NCBI RefSeq assembly: GCF_963576615.1
Contig: NC_088716.1
Location: 56,367,415 to 56,431,414 of the forward strand
Direction: 5' to 3'
Origin: Watersipora subatra
Lineage: Eukaryota; Bryozoa; Gymnolaemata; Cheilostomatida; Watersiporidae
DNA length: 64,000 nt
Of the stretch, positions 21,701 through 33,600 are shown piece after piece. A program made the translations under genes and the position numbers. The notes beneath the pieces were generated by a model. It saw nothing but the letters and a program-made list of their open reading frames with translations, was not told the origin of the DNA and made no database searches. How positions within the stretch are numbered: position 1 is the first letter of the stretch; each line of letters opens with the position of its first letter.

Positions 21701-24003
21701 TATCTGTTCTGTCTCGAGCATAAGTGACTACATGCCAACATATCATAATCTGTGACAGCCGCTAATGCCATATTTCCTTGATATGAGTCATAACACGTCG
21801 TCAGTGTAATAACTGGTGCTTGACATACTAGTACATACTAGTACATACCATACTGAATAGCTGGGTCTAGTGGTAAATTTGATCATTGTCTCTTATGGTA
21901 TAACATTGTATACTGCGTTACAGGCTACAGAGATTGCTGAGAAACAGTGGCAGGCAATGACAGGTGGTTGCACGAATGAGCCAGTCACGCAGCTTTCCAG
22001 GAACACGTGCATTGAACTCTGTTTAAAGGGCTACCACTCTACTGATATTGCTCGCAGGGAATCTCTTAAACAGATGCTCATAGATATCGGAAACTTTCAT
22101 TTTGACCTAATAGATACTGACCACGATGGGTAAGATCATTATACACTTTTGAGAGGGTTAGGCAACAATCATCATATGCGCCTGCTTACTAGTACTGGCT
22201 TCTACACTCAGTATATATCAATCTATCATAGCCAGGGTTCAAGGACAAATAATACTTGTGATAATGAAATGATAACAGATTTAGTAATAACATTCCATGA
22301 AAACTTCGCTCTTTGATCAGGACTTTAATCAAGTAGTTAGTTAGCGTGTCCTCCAAATTGAACCGCTGCAGTTGATTGGCAACACTTCGACTGGTTCAAA
22401 TCATTTGCTTTTCAAAAGGCTATTACATTTACTCCTCTTTCTTTAAAGGTTTTTAAACCTTGTTGTTGGCACCTAAATCTTTTTATAAGAAAGGTTTTTA
22501 TAAATACCACAAAAAACTGAAGACATGTGCCAAATGTTCGTTGGATTATACTCAAAGTCAATGTTATAGGAAGATACAAGCTTTTTTAAAATATTAGAAA
22601 AAATTGTGTTTTGTTTTTTCATTATTATTCTTATAGCAGCCGTACATCTTTCAATCATTCATCTGTTTAATAATTGAAATAGTTCATTTATGTGATTAGT
22701 TTGTTCCACATCAAGTTCTAGTATTCTAGTTGCACAAGCAAATTGGTTAAAACATTTCTGTTACTAGTAACAGTCAATTTTGAGGTTTTTATATCATTAT
22801 ATTTTAGAGTTGCGATACCTGATATAGATAGTCACTACCAGCCTCTAAATGCTTTCAATGCTGAAAAGATAAATTTGTTTTTAAATATTTGTTGTATAAA
22901 ATACTCAAATCATATCTTCAATCTGTCTGACCATCTATTACATTCCTATTTCCCATAAAAACCACTACACCATATACCAGACACCAACACCTTACCAATT
23001 TACATTATTGTACAGTGTTATGCAAACAGAGCTTTTTTTCAATACACATAATTTACTTTAGTATTTTTTGCTTTTTGTCTCACGCTCTAACTTACTCTAA
23101 ATGGCATTGACCTGTGTGAATAAAGTTAACAATCTTTTACTGTGATTATTGTGACAGACAATCACAGGGTTACATTTGTTTCTAACACCGCAGGTTCATT
23201 ACACCTGAGGAGTGGGCTAGCTGGACAAGAATGCTTGGCAATGCTGATACTTGGAAAGGTAACATATGGTCTTTACTACAGAATCTATCAGACATTAAGC
23301 TTATTATTCCTGAGTTATTGCGACATTTTAGTGAAAGAGCTGCGTTTATGACAAGCTAACTCGCTAGAGGGTGCGATGCTCCGCCTAGGTATTCACATAA
23401 GGCCATTGCGTATTCCAATCAACAAGATGCAATGTTGCTTGGTGATGAGACCTCCTCATCGCCGCTAACTTTGGCAACAGCAAAATTTTCCTACCTCATC
23501 TCCCAGCTGGCACGAGTGCTATTTTTGGGCAGAGCATGTCATTGTTAGGGTTACTCTCGGTGAGCCTTACGAACAGACATGCTCACAATGCACAGGAGAG
23601 CAGTTCGATTTAAGGACATGCCTAGTGGTTCTAATGACTATTCTTAGGATGGTGGACACGAGAGGACTGCCGGGTCGTTTAAATATTGCATCATCAGAAC
23701 AGGCAAAGTCACCTGATCTTTCTCTATAAAATGTTTATGGAGTCACACATGGCACGGCCTGTTACACAACTATAGCTAATTATTAGCAACAGAAGATAAA
23801 CTCATTTGCTCTAGCGGTTTCTAACATCCCTTCTTGCCCAACCAGCTTTGGCAATTTGATAATGTATTGCAGGTGCTTTCTCTATCATGGATGTGAATGG
23901 GGATGGCAAGATAGAGAGGAAGGAGTGGACAGACTGTTTTGTAGGATTTTTCTGTTACATTGACGAGGAACGGTACAGCCATTTCTTTGGCTTGATACGC
24001 TGA
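18746..24003 (+). CDS. Calexcitin-like EF-hand calcium-binding protein (frameshift in exon 2)
   Basis: Five exons: 18746-18808, 19374-19500, 21924-22129, 23194-23258 and 23873-24003. The product is about 196 residues, the usual size of calexcitin/sarcoplasmic calcium-binding proteins. Canonical EF-hand loops are DTDHDGFITPEE (residues 127-138) and DVNGDGKIERKE (160-171). A degenerate first hand lies around FDTHIDVRRSGLV in exon 2. The family senses calcium in neurons and muscle of protostomes. Exons 1, 3, 4 and 5 join cleanly. Exon 2 is 127 nt where 126 is needed: the run of seven A at 19440-19446 is one base too long, so the second half of the exon is out of frame. This is either an assembly error or a real inactivating change. 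The second half reads well in the shifted frame (EDYINFC..) and re-enters exon 3 in phase, which favours error. Confidence 0.75.
19501..21923 (+). other. Long second intron of the calexcitin-like gene
   Basis: About 2.4 kb, AT-rich. A 27-bp direct repeat (CTTACTCTTATTATTATTGC..) is seen near 19770-19830, and an AT-dinucleotide stretch near 21045-21095. No coding exon was recognised. Confidence 0.4.
19915..20120. repeat. (TTA)n microsatellite and AT-rich palindromes
   Basis: A (TTA)n run at about 19918-19965 is followed by an inverted repeat (19978-20044) with GAATGCAGTTG at one end and CAACTGCATTC at the other around an ATAATA core. Further ATTATTA/AATAATG repeats follow. The block lies in an intron of the calexcitin-like gene. 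Confidence 0.7.
22130..23872 (+). other. Third and fourth introns of the calexcitin-like gene
   Basis: The 65-nt exon 4 (23194-23258) separates introns of about 1.06 and 0.61 kb. Nothing recognisable was seen in either. Confidence 0.4.
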
Positions 24004-24638
24004 GTTTGGTGGTGAACACTTTTTACTCGTCCCACCATTTCGTTTATCTCAACATATAATACTGTCAGTGTTCACACCACAGACATCACAACTCTGAGAA
24101 ACTGAATTGGCTGCTGCGGTAACATTCCTACCTCGGCATACAACAACTCAGCAGATATGCAAGGGTTATGTATGTAAATACATTAACAGAATTTATGTAT
24201 ATGTATATAGCAAGCTCTTAGACACTTTAGCATTGTTATTATAATCACCAGTGTAGGAGTACTCGTCTGCAGTTGTCACTTTTGTTATTGCAATGTAATT
24301 CGCATGTCATCAATTTATTACTGAATTAAAATCAAAAGGTCAAAAGGTCAAAATTTCAAAGTGTATATTGCTGTTGATAGCTGATAGTCTTGCACAAGAT
24401 TTAGTCTTATTCCTCATTGTTTTATTTTAGTAAAAACAATTCTTATAAAAATACTAAACAGGCATTTCTGGCAACATCCACAAACTGACAAAACTCCATA
24501 CATATGAAGATTCGTCACAAGTAGATTATAGATAGTTTACTTCTTAGCACAAGTTCATAGGCTACAGGTATTTGAAATTGGAGCTTTGCCGTCACAAAGC
24601 GAGACTTCTAGCAGGAATGTTCATGCAACCAGGAAATA
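24004..24638. other. Convergent 3' region between calexcitin-like and GTF2E1 genes
   Basis: Two genes end tail to tail about 635 nt apart. Reverse-strand AATAAA (TTTATT on the + strand at 24421-24426) is a candidate poly(A) signal for GTF2E1. No coding sequence was seen. Confidence 0.45.
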
Positions 24639-27600
24639 CTAGTCGTACATAGCGGAATATACATTCTGCGCCACCCGATTATAAGCTTCCCTCTGTTCAT
24701 CGGTCATCTCATCCACAAGCTCTGCTGCCTCATGGAAAGCAACTTCCTTGTCACCAACTGCCACCATGATCTCTTCATCATCATCTGACTCCATCATGCG
24801 TGTTGCCTCTACAATACATACATTCTAGTTTTAATTGCTTTTAAGGGTGACAATAAGTTTCAGTGGAACATTTGGGTTGAAGGTTGACGCAATGAAAGGG
24901 AAATATGGCTTGAAGGTAGGAGTTGAAGGCATAGGCTTGGTTTGAGGGGGCGGAACTCAATAATTGTTTTAAATCTAGGAACCAAATCCATAGTGTAGCA
25001 TTCATTAGTCTCATGCCTCCGGGCCAAGACATTTATTGACAGCGGCTTCTCTAGCAGTGAAGGTATTAAAAAAGGCAAACTCGTACAATGTGATAGCCCC
25101 TCTAGTTAGAAAGATGAATGGCATTTGAATGACATGTTGTTCTACTTATAGATGGGCTAAATATTTCATGTAAATACCTGGGAAGATGAGATGCAATAAT
25201 GAAAATAAATAATTGATATAATTGATGAAATAATGAAAAATCAGTAAAAATAATTATTATGACATATTGGATGATAACAAAGATTCCTCTTGGATAATTT
25301 CTTATCGGCACCAGAAGCTCGGACAGAATTAACCGCTTTATGAAGTTCATGCAAAGGTGATTAGATCCAAGTTGACCAGTTCTAATAACAAACACATCGT
25401 TGGAAGTACATTTTTAAAACTAATTCATTTAATGTAAAATCTGTCCAATAAAATTGCAAATTATAGATATTTTCCATTAGTTTATTTTGATCGAAAAAAT
25501 AAAATAGAATACCTAGCGTGTGACTCGATGTTTTAGCTGGATTTATTTTTTAACATACGATTTTCCATTTTTCACAATGAAGATTCCGCTAAGCTCATGG
25601 TAATACTAAAGCTTATTCAAACACACAACCTTGTGATCACGCGAGTCCCTGATGCATGGCCCAAGTTTTTGATCTTGTAAAAGTGAAACTACAGAGCTAT
25701 GATCCCAGAGGATTTGTAGTTTATTTATGTACAGTAACAAACATACTAGCATCTTCAGCATTCACGGTTACTAAGCAACAGTAAGTGCCACTCGTAAACA
25801 GGTTGTGCCAAGCTCATTCTGTAATTTACAACCAAACTAGAATAGTCAGAGAATCTCCTCACTCTTTTCCAAGAGAGCATACACTCTCCTCACTCTTTTC
25901 CAAGAGAGCATACACTCTCCTCACTCTTTTCCAAGAGAGCATACACTCTCCTCACTCTTTTCCAAGAGAGCATACACTCTCCTCACTCTTTTCCAAGAGA
26001 GCATACACTCTCCTAACTCTTTTCCAAGAGCATACACTCTCCTCACTCTTTTCCAAGAGAGCATACACTCTCCCTCTTTTCCAAGAGAGCTCTCACACTC
26101 TCAGTAATAAATCGCTGACAGCTAACATAAACTTGGTTGTAAGGAAAACTCGACAAGCCTAATGTTTTCCCTAAATACAAGGAGAGTGGCATAAGATTCT
26201 AGTGGATAACTTTAGTTGGTCATATCAATTTCTTTAATTACGTGACTTAGGTTTTCTTCCACAGCCTCAAACATCGAGAAGATAGCCACCACATATTGTA
26301 CTCATTGTATTAGTATTAAAAGTATTTGGAATAAAATTGCATGTGGTAATAAAAGTTCAGTGACTAGGAAGACTTTAAAACTCTTACGGCATCTATGATT
26401 AAACAGACGCTGACAAAAGAACCAATTTATTCCATTAAATCTGACAAATCCAACAACTAGTTTCTACACATGATTCAACAGGAAGTAGCTGAGCAACAAA
26501 AATGCTTTTACAAACCAAAATGATAAGATAAAAAGGTAGGAGAAAACAAAAGGCAGACACAAAGAGTGCTACAAGCCATCAGTGCTGACCACCTACCTGC
26601 ACCGGGATTCACATCCTCCATGTCGCTATCATCACTCTTGTCACTTCCGGCACCGACAGCTGTCGGAGGCACCGATGATTTACTTTCATGTATAAGTAAG
26701 GTATTCATGATGCTCGAGTCAGCTTTGACCGTAGCGGCGCTAGACGGTTGATCGGCAGCACTTGCTGCTGCCTACATAATAAAGCCACGGACAGTTATGA
26801 CTCACCTTGTGGAGATAATAACACCGGTTGAGAAGGGGTAGCCCAAGGTAACAATATTGAAACTGAATAGCTTTGGTCACACTTAGTTTTGGTTAGTTAG
26901 ATGCAACTGAGTCTCGAGCTCACTTAAATAATCAAAGGTGTGACAGTGGCGAGCTTTAACAATTTTGCGTAAGCCTTTACGGAGTAGACAACTTAGTGAG
27001 AAGTAATTTCCTCATGAAACAAGGTACAGTTTTATTTGGTGTACTTCTGCGAGAAGAGTAGAAAAGGTCAATGAAAAAAGCGAGGTACCCTTGCTATAGT
27101 TATGTAGCCGACTATCCACTAAGTAAACTAACAAATCGGTGGTAGACGTACTATTGCTACGCCATGCTCTTCCGTTCCAAGTTTTGAAAAACTTTGGTTT
27201 AAATAGCCTAATACCTATTCACCAGGAAAGCAAATCCTACGAACAATATAATTCTGGGTGTACTGTTATTGTGCCTAATATCCCGGGTGCCAAGGAAGTC
27301 TATTGCTTACCATTGTTTGATGATACAAACAATATTATATCAATATACAACATATACACACACATATATAAATACTATCTGTGCCACCCGGCGTTGCCCG
27401 TGTAATAGAAGAGTATTTGGACAGAAAATTGATTTGTATTTAACATATTACAACATTTGCCATTCTAACTTTCAAACTACATACCCTATAATGAGAAAAG
27501 TTTTTTGTCTTATAAACAATGAGAAGTAGTGAGAGTTTTGCTATTAGCCAGTTTAATAATGTGAGCGCACAGCTTCTCTTGACGTGATGCTATGACCCGC

Positions 27601-30600
27601 GTCATACGTAAAGCAGTTAGGTATTGCCCTGATATAAGGCCTTATATTGGCAGACTAAAAATTCGACTTCCTTAGTTTAGTGGGCTAGGCGTAAGACTGG
27701 TGAACGGCTTGGTACGAGATCGAATCTTCTTCGGTACGGAATATTTATTCCAAGATTTTAAGACTTATAGCCGGATTTCCGACGGACTTTGAGAAATATA
27801 GTGAAGCTCGGCTAACTCGGCTAACTCGACCTTCACGGGACCGAGAGAAAGTGTTCGAGTTATCAGAGCGTTCAACTTATGAGAACAGTGTCACTTGTGC
27901 ATGTAGTATTGTATTTATCAGTACATATACAAATTATATATAAATCAAAAGCATTGATTGCTTGTTGCAAGTTAAGGGACCTCTCATGTAATGTTTTAAC
28001 AATTTATATCAGAAAGTATAAACATTTTCCTTTTATTACTTGAGATTCGTTTGTTTGTTTTAGGTGATGTGACTGCCAGGACGTTTTCAGATTAAAATAG
28101 GCAAAACCTGATCGCGGTTGAAACTCTCAGAAAAAAAGACATTTTTCTTTTGAGCGTTTTAACAAAAACCAGTTTTGCCGATTTTTCTTAAAGTTTATCT
28201 GAAGGTTACCTCGCTTCTCCTTGCTTGCGGAGGGCTATCCCCAAGCGGATATTTGGTAAAATTTGATTTTTTGCAGACCTATAAAAAAGTTGTTAACGAA
28301 AACATTTTGCCGATAGTGGTAATAATGGTGCCTAAGAACTACTAAAAGTTATTGTTTATCTCTATGGCTTGGAATAAAGTGATATTCTAAAGCGATAACA
28401 ACCGTCTCAGTGGCCATTGGGCAAAAAACTGTTCGAGTTAACCAAGTTATGGTCGAGTTATCTAAAGCAATTTATCATTGCGTGGGAACGGACTGAACAA
28501 ATCCGTTCAAGTTAACCATGTGATCGAGATATCCAAGGGCTAGTTATCCGAGTTTCACTGTATATATATAGATATACTAGCTGTGCTATCCGGAGTTACC
28601 CGGGTATTAAAATCTGCTTATAAACAATGAGAGGTAATGAGAGTTGTATGCCACTTGCTATTAGCCTGGCACATTGCCAATGGATAATTTGAGTAAGCTT
28701 ACTAATAAGAGCTACCACTTGTCATGATGTAACGCCACCACGTTGCATGGTGACGGAAAGCAGTAGCGTATTTGTTCCCATATAACGACATATATCGCCT
28801 AATAAATCTATCAAGCTCGTATGGCTGAGTTGGTAAGGCATCGGACTAGTGAACCGGAGAGTCCGAGATCAAATCTTCTGCGGAATGGATTCTTTATTCC
28901 AAGACATTAATAGTTATAGCTGGATACACACAACCACAACAGATACACATACGACCAACTTCGAGAAATATATATATACTAAGTGCTTACTAGGGACTTA
29001 TTACCTGGGCATTGCCCAGGTAATAATTTTTTGCACAAAAAATTTATTTTTTTTCAGCATATAATAACAGTTACTATTCCAACTTTCAAATTTCATATCA
29101 TGAGAAAAATGTTTCGTGCAGGTCAAATAACTTAAGAAACAAAATAAAATTATAAAATTGTTTAAATGTAAATATGAAATAATTAGCAAGTAATAGCTAA
29201 ATTACGTCTGGTTCGCTACAATTATGATAAAAAATGATTCGGTAATGATAGGATTAATATGAACTGAGAAAACAAAATAAAAATCTTTTATAGGTGGAAT
29301 TAATAATAACAATTCATGCATACATGTAGAAGGGTGTGTATATAATAAAGGTTACTGTTCCAGCAAAAGCTATCCATCGAAACTTTGAATACGACAATAC
29401 TGGTACCTCTCGATACTGGTCCAAATCCAAAAATGAGATATCGGACTGTCTTTGTCTGACTGAAAGGAGAGAGAATGTAGAGGCTATTGCTACTCAAGAT
29501 AATACAATTGTCCGCGTGAAAAGTATTAGACTTTACCGATTTAGCAATTGATCTTTTCGAAAAACCGGAAATAGATATCACGAGAACACAAAAAACATTG
29601 TGTTTCATAGAGTTTCAATTAGTACGTCATTTAGCGTGTGCAATCCAGAAAAGGGTATAATTATGGTGTGTGATAAGAGCGATAGAATCGTAAGAACAGC
29701 GTTGCATGGTAGCTAAGTGCCCGGTTCAAAACTTGCGGTTGCAATCTTCAAGAGTTCACATCTATAGCCAATGGCCACATCTATCAAAAAATGACCTTTT
29801 AGATCCAAGATTTTAATAGCTGTAGCCGGACAGACCGAAGGACATACACACATACAGACACACCAACTTTGAGATTTATCTATACTATTTGTACTATCAG
29901 GCGTTGCCAGGAAAATAAAAAAGTCTTTGGACATAAAATTGATTTGTATTTAACATATAACAACATTTGCCATTCTAACTTTCAAACTACATATCATGAG
30001 AAAAGTCTTTGTGTAGTTGAAATAAATTAAGAGAGAAAATAAAAACAACTGTAAAAGTTTTCAAACTTTGTCAATCAACTAACTTCCAAACTTCATATCA
30101 TGATGAAAATTTTTGTGAAGGTCAAATAAACTATAAAAAAAGTAAAACAATTATAAAAGGGTTTAAATGTAAATGTGAAATAATTAGCAAGTAATAGCTA
30201 AATTAAGTCTGTTTTGCTACAATTACAATAATAGCTGATTCGATAATGATACAATTAATACGAACTGAGAAAACAAAATAAAAATCCTGAATATGTTGAA
30301 TTAACAATAACAATTCGTGCAAAGAAGTGTGTGTAGATAAAAAAAGGTTACTGTTCCACCAGAAGCTAAACATCAAAACTTTGAATACTATGATACTGGT
30401 ACCTTTCGACACTGGTACAAATGTAAAAATGAGATATCGCACTGTCTTTGTCTGACCAAACAGAGAGAGAATGTCGAGGCTCTTCCTACATAGATAATAT
30501 AATTGTCCCCATAGGAAGAAATGGCCTTGACCCCAAATATAGTAAGTGAACCTTACGAAACATATTTCTTAACAGGGGCACCATAATGCGTGGGCGCAAT

Positions 30601-33600
30601 GCTAAAATAATTAGCGTGTGCATACGGTATACGGAATATGATAACGTCCTTGATCAAGATGCCTTATGTATCTCAGTGGTAAAGCGCCTGAATAAAAAAC
30701 ATGCAGATGCATTCGTCGTGAGTTCAAATCCATCAGAACGCAGAATTTTAAAATCCAAGATTTTAATCACACATCCGCACACATCCGCACACATCCTCAC
30801 AACAACACATACGACTAACTTTGAGAATATATATATATATATAAATATATATTTCTTAAAGTTTGTTGTTTGTTTCCTGTCATCTGTCCTTCAGTATGTC
30901 TAACTATAATAGCTATTAAAACTTTGGAATTAAAATCCCACGTCCTGATGAATTTGAACTCACGGAGATTGCGTTTCCAAGTTTTTTAACCACGAGCTCC
31001 ACTATTGAGCTACGCAAGGCATATTGATAAAAGACACTATCATATACCATATAGCTTATGCACACGCAAATGACGTATTATTTGAAACTTTATGAATTCT
31101 ATTAACTCTATGAAACACGATGCTTTTTTGCATTTTAGTGAACTTCTATTTCCGGTTTTTTGTAAGGTTCCATTGCTAAATTGTGGTGATGGTCAATACT
31201 TTTCACGAGGAAAATTGTATTAGCTCGAGTAGGAATGGCCTCCACATTCTCTCACCGTTCGGTCAGACAAAGACAGTCCGATATACCAATTTTACATTTG
31301 CACTAGTGTCAAAAGGTACCAGTATCATCGTATTCAAAGTTTTGAGGGATAGCTTCTGCTGGAACAGTAACCTTTTTTATCCACACACACACTTCTATGC
31401 ATGAATTGCTATTATTAATTCAACATATTCAGGATTTTTATTTTGTTTTTTCAGTTTGTATTAATTGTATTATTATTGAATCAACTTGTATTGTAATTGT
31501 AGCAAAACAGACTTACAGTTGTTTGACAAAGTTTAAAAAGCTTGCAGTTGTTTTTATTTTCTCTCTTAATTGATTTCAACTACTCAAAACACTTTTCTCA
31601 TGTTATGTAGTTTGAAAGTTAAAATGGCAAATGTTGTTATATGTTAAATACAAATCAATTTTATGTCCAAAGACTTTTTTATTACCCGGGCAACGCCTGG
31701 TAGTACAGCTAGTATATATATATATACAACATGTATATATGTATATACAACATACATATATACAATATATTTATTATTTATATAGTAGTGATATATATAT
31801 TGTATATATATTGATAGCAATATATATTGTATATATGTCTATATTTATCTAGAAAATATACAATATATATATTGTGTATATATATATATTGATAGCAATA
31901 AATATATTATATATATATCAATACTATATAAATAGCAATAGCGCGAAAGCCAGCAAGGCTTTATATCATTTTAATTTTTGTTTTGTTTTCAGCAAACTTA
32001 AATATCATGAGAAATCCTATTTTTAATTGTCTTAGAAATAAGAAAATGGCATAAATTTTTCACTATAGGCATTTGGACAAGTTATTGCGTAGACAGCAGT
32101 ACACACGCAGCATTTGAACACACAACACATAAACTGACGGAGACCTATCTAACATTGGCTGTGACATGCATAAATATACAAATCTTATTATCATATAAAG
32201 TTCCTCATGTCACATTTCTTTTAAGAATGTCCTTTTAATCTTTCACTAGCGCTGTTCAAGTCTGCTATACACGAAAATGTTAACCATATCAAAATTAAAC
32301 AGGAACTACGAAAAATAATGCTACTTTCTTAAGATAGTTATGACAATAACTGGATAATTTATTACAAAAAACGATGTTCAATTTATTTTGGCACTATCAG
32401 TGTTTAACCGGAAACTTTGTTTGTCCTAAATTCGTCTGTCAACTTCTAGCAAACTATCGACCCTCTGAATATCTTGGTTTAATCGCGATATGGCCAAACC
32501 TTTAGACAGCAAATTGTTGCTTTATCCTAGACAATTTTAAATCCAGAGACAAACCACTGCCCAATGCAAGTATGTCTACACAAAGGTCATCCACATTATA
32601 TCAACACAAACACAACAAAAAGTTTAAAAAACTTTGCATAACGCACATTTCTATTAATGCAGAGCCATCTCTATGATAAGCTTTCATCTCGAAGGCTTTA
32701 AATTGCATTCGTGTAACAAATACTTTATTAGGGGCCTAAAACATAAAGAGCGTTGAATAAGCAATTCAACTAGTAAATAATTTGTACCTGCAAGGAAGTA
32801 AACGAGGAGTTGTCCACTCCATCTACTGTACTTTTGGTCAACCAAGAAGGTTGCTCTTTTCTTGTTTGCTTCGGAGCATTATCCAAAGCTTCATCGCCAA
32901 CCTTCACATCTGTGCAAATATCCAAATGCGTATGCAATAAAAACACCGATATAAAATAAACTGATGGAACTCTTCCAATTCACCACTAGCAAATGTAGTG
33001 AAATCTTAAAGGTTGACTTGCAACAAAATTCACATTACACTTATTTGGTATCAAAAGGTTCACCATGTCTTACTCTGTTGTGTTGTAGGTGCCACATATG
33101 TGGAAAGGTGATTACAAGCTCTTAAAAGCTCAAAAACGAAAAGCCGCCGTAGATAGGAATCTCTTTATTTCTCTGACGTATTCATTACAGTTTGGTTATC
33201 GTCTTGTCACGTGATGTTCTCACGTGAATTGAAAGGCCAATAAAAATCTCGATATAAAACTTATCGTAGTACTAGTTTATGACAAACACTTCGGGCTTTA
33301 CCGAAGACCCCGTATCAAATATAGATGCTCACTACTATACAGTTTTGTTTCGGCATTATTCAATCGCCAAGTCGTAATCTGATCATGTGACCCAATACTT
33401 CGCAAATAATTTTTGCAGCACTGTTCGATTATCACAAGTGACCAACAAGCTCGTCATGATTATCAGACAATTATATGGTACTCCTTCGAGCTAAGGTTAA
33501 AAAGTTTAACGATTTTTTACCGTAAGTTATAAGAATCAGTGCTAAAAGTGACAGCATTACAATGACGATAAAACAGACACGTAAGAACAATAGACATGGT

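Noticed and set aside
25785..26162. Repetitive protein with repeated [12 protein letters not shown] units
   Set aside because: The frame exists only because a 31-bp minisatellite lies in a GTF2E1 intron. The unit is not a multiple of three and there is no splice or start context.
28817..28890. Functional tRNA gene
   Set aside because: A- and B-box-like segments are present, but the cloverleaf stems do not pair well and the same tail follows in other copies, so it is a SINE-type module.
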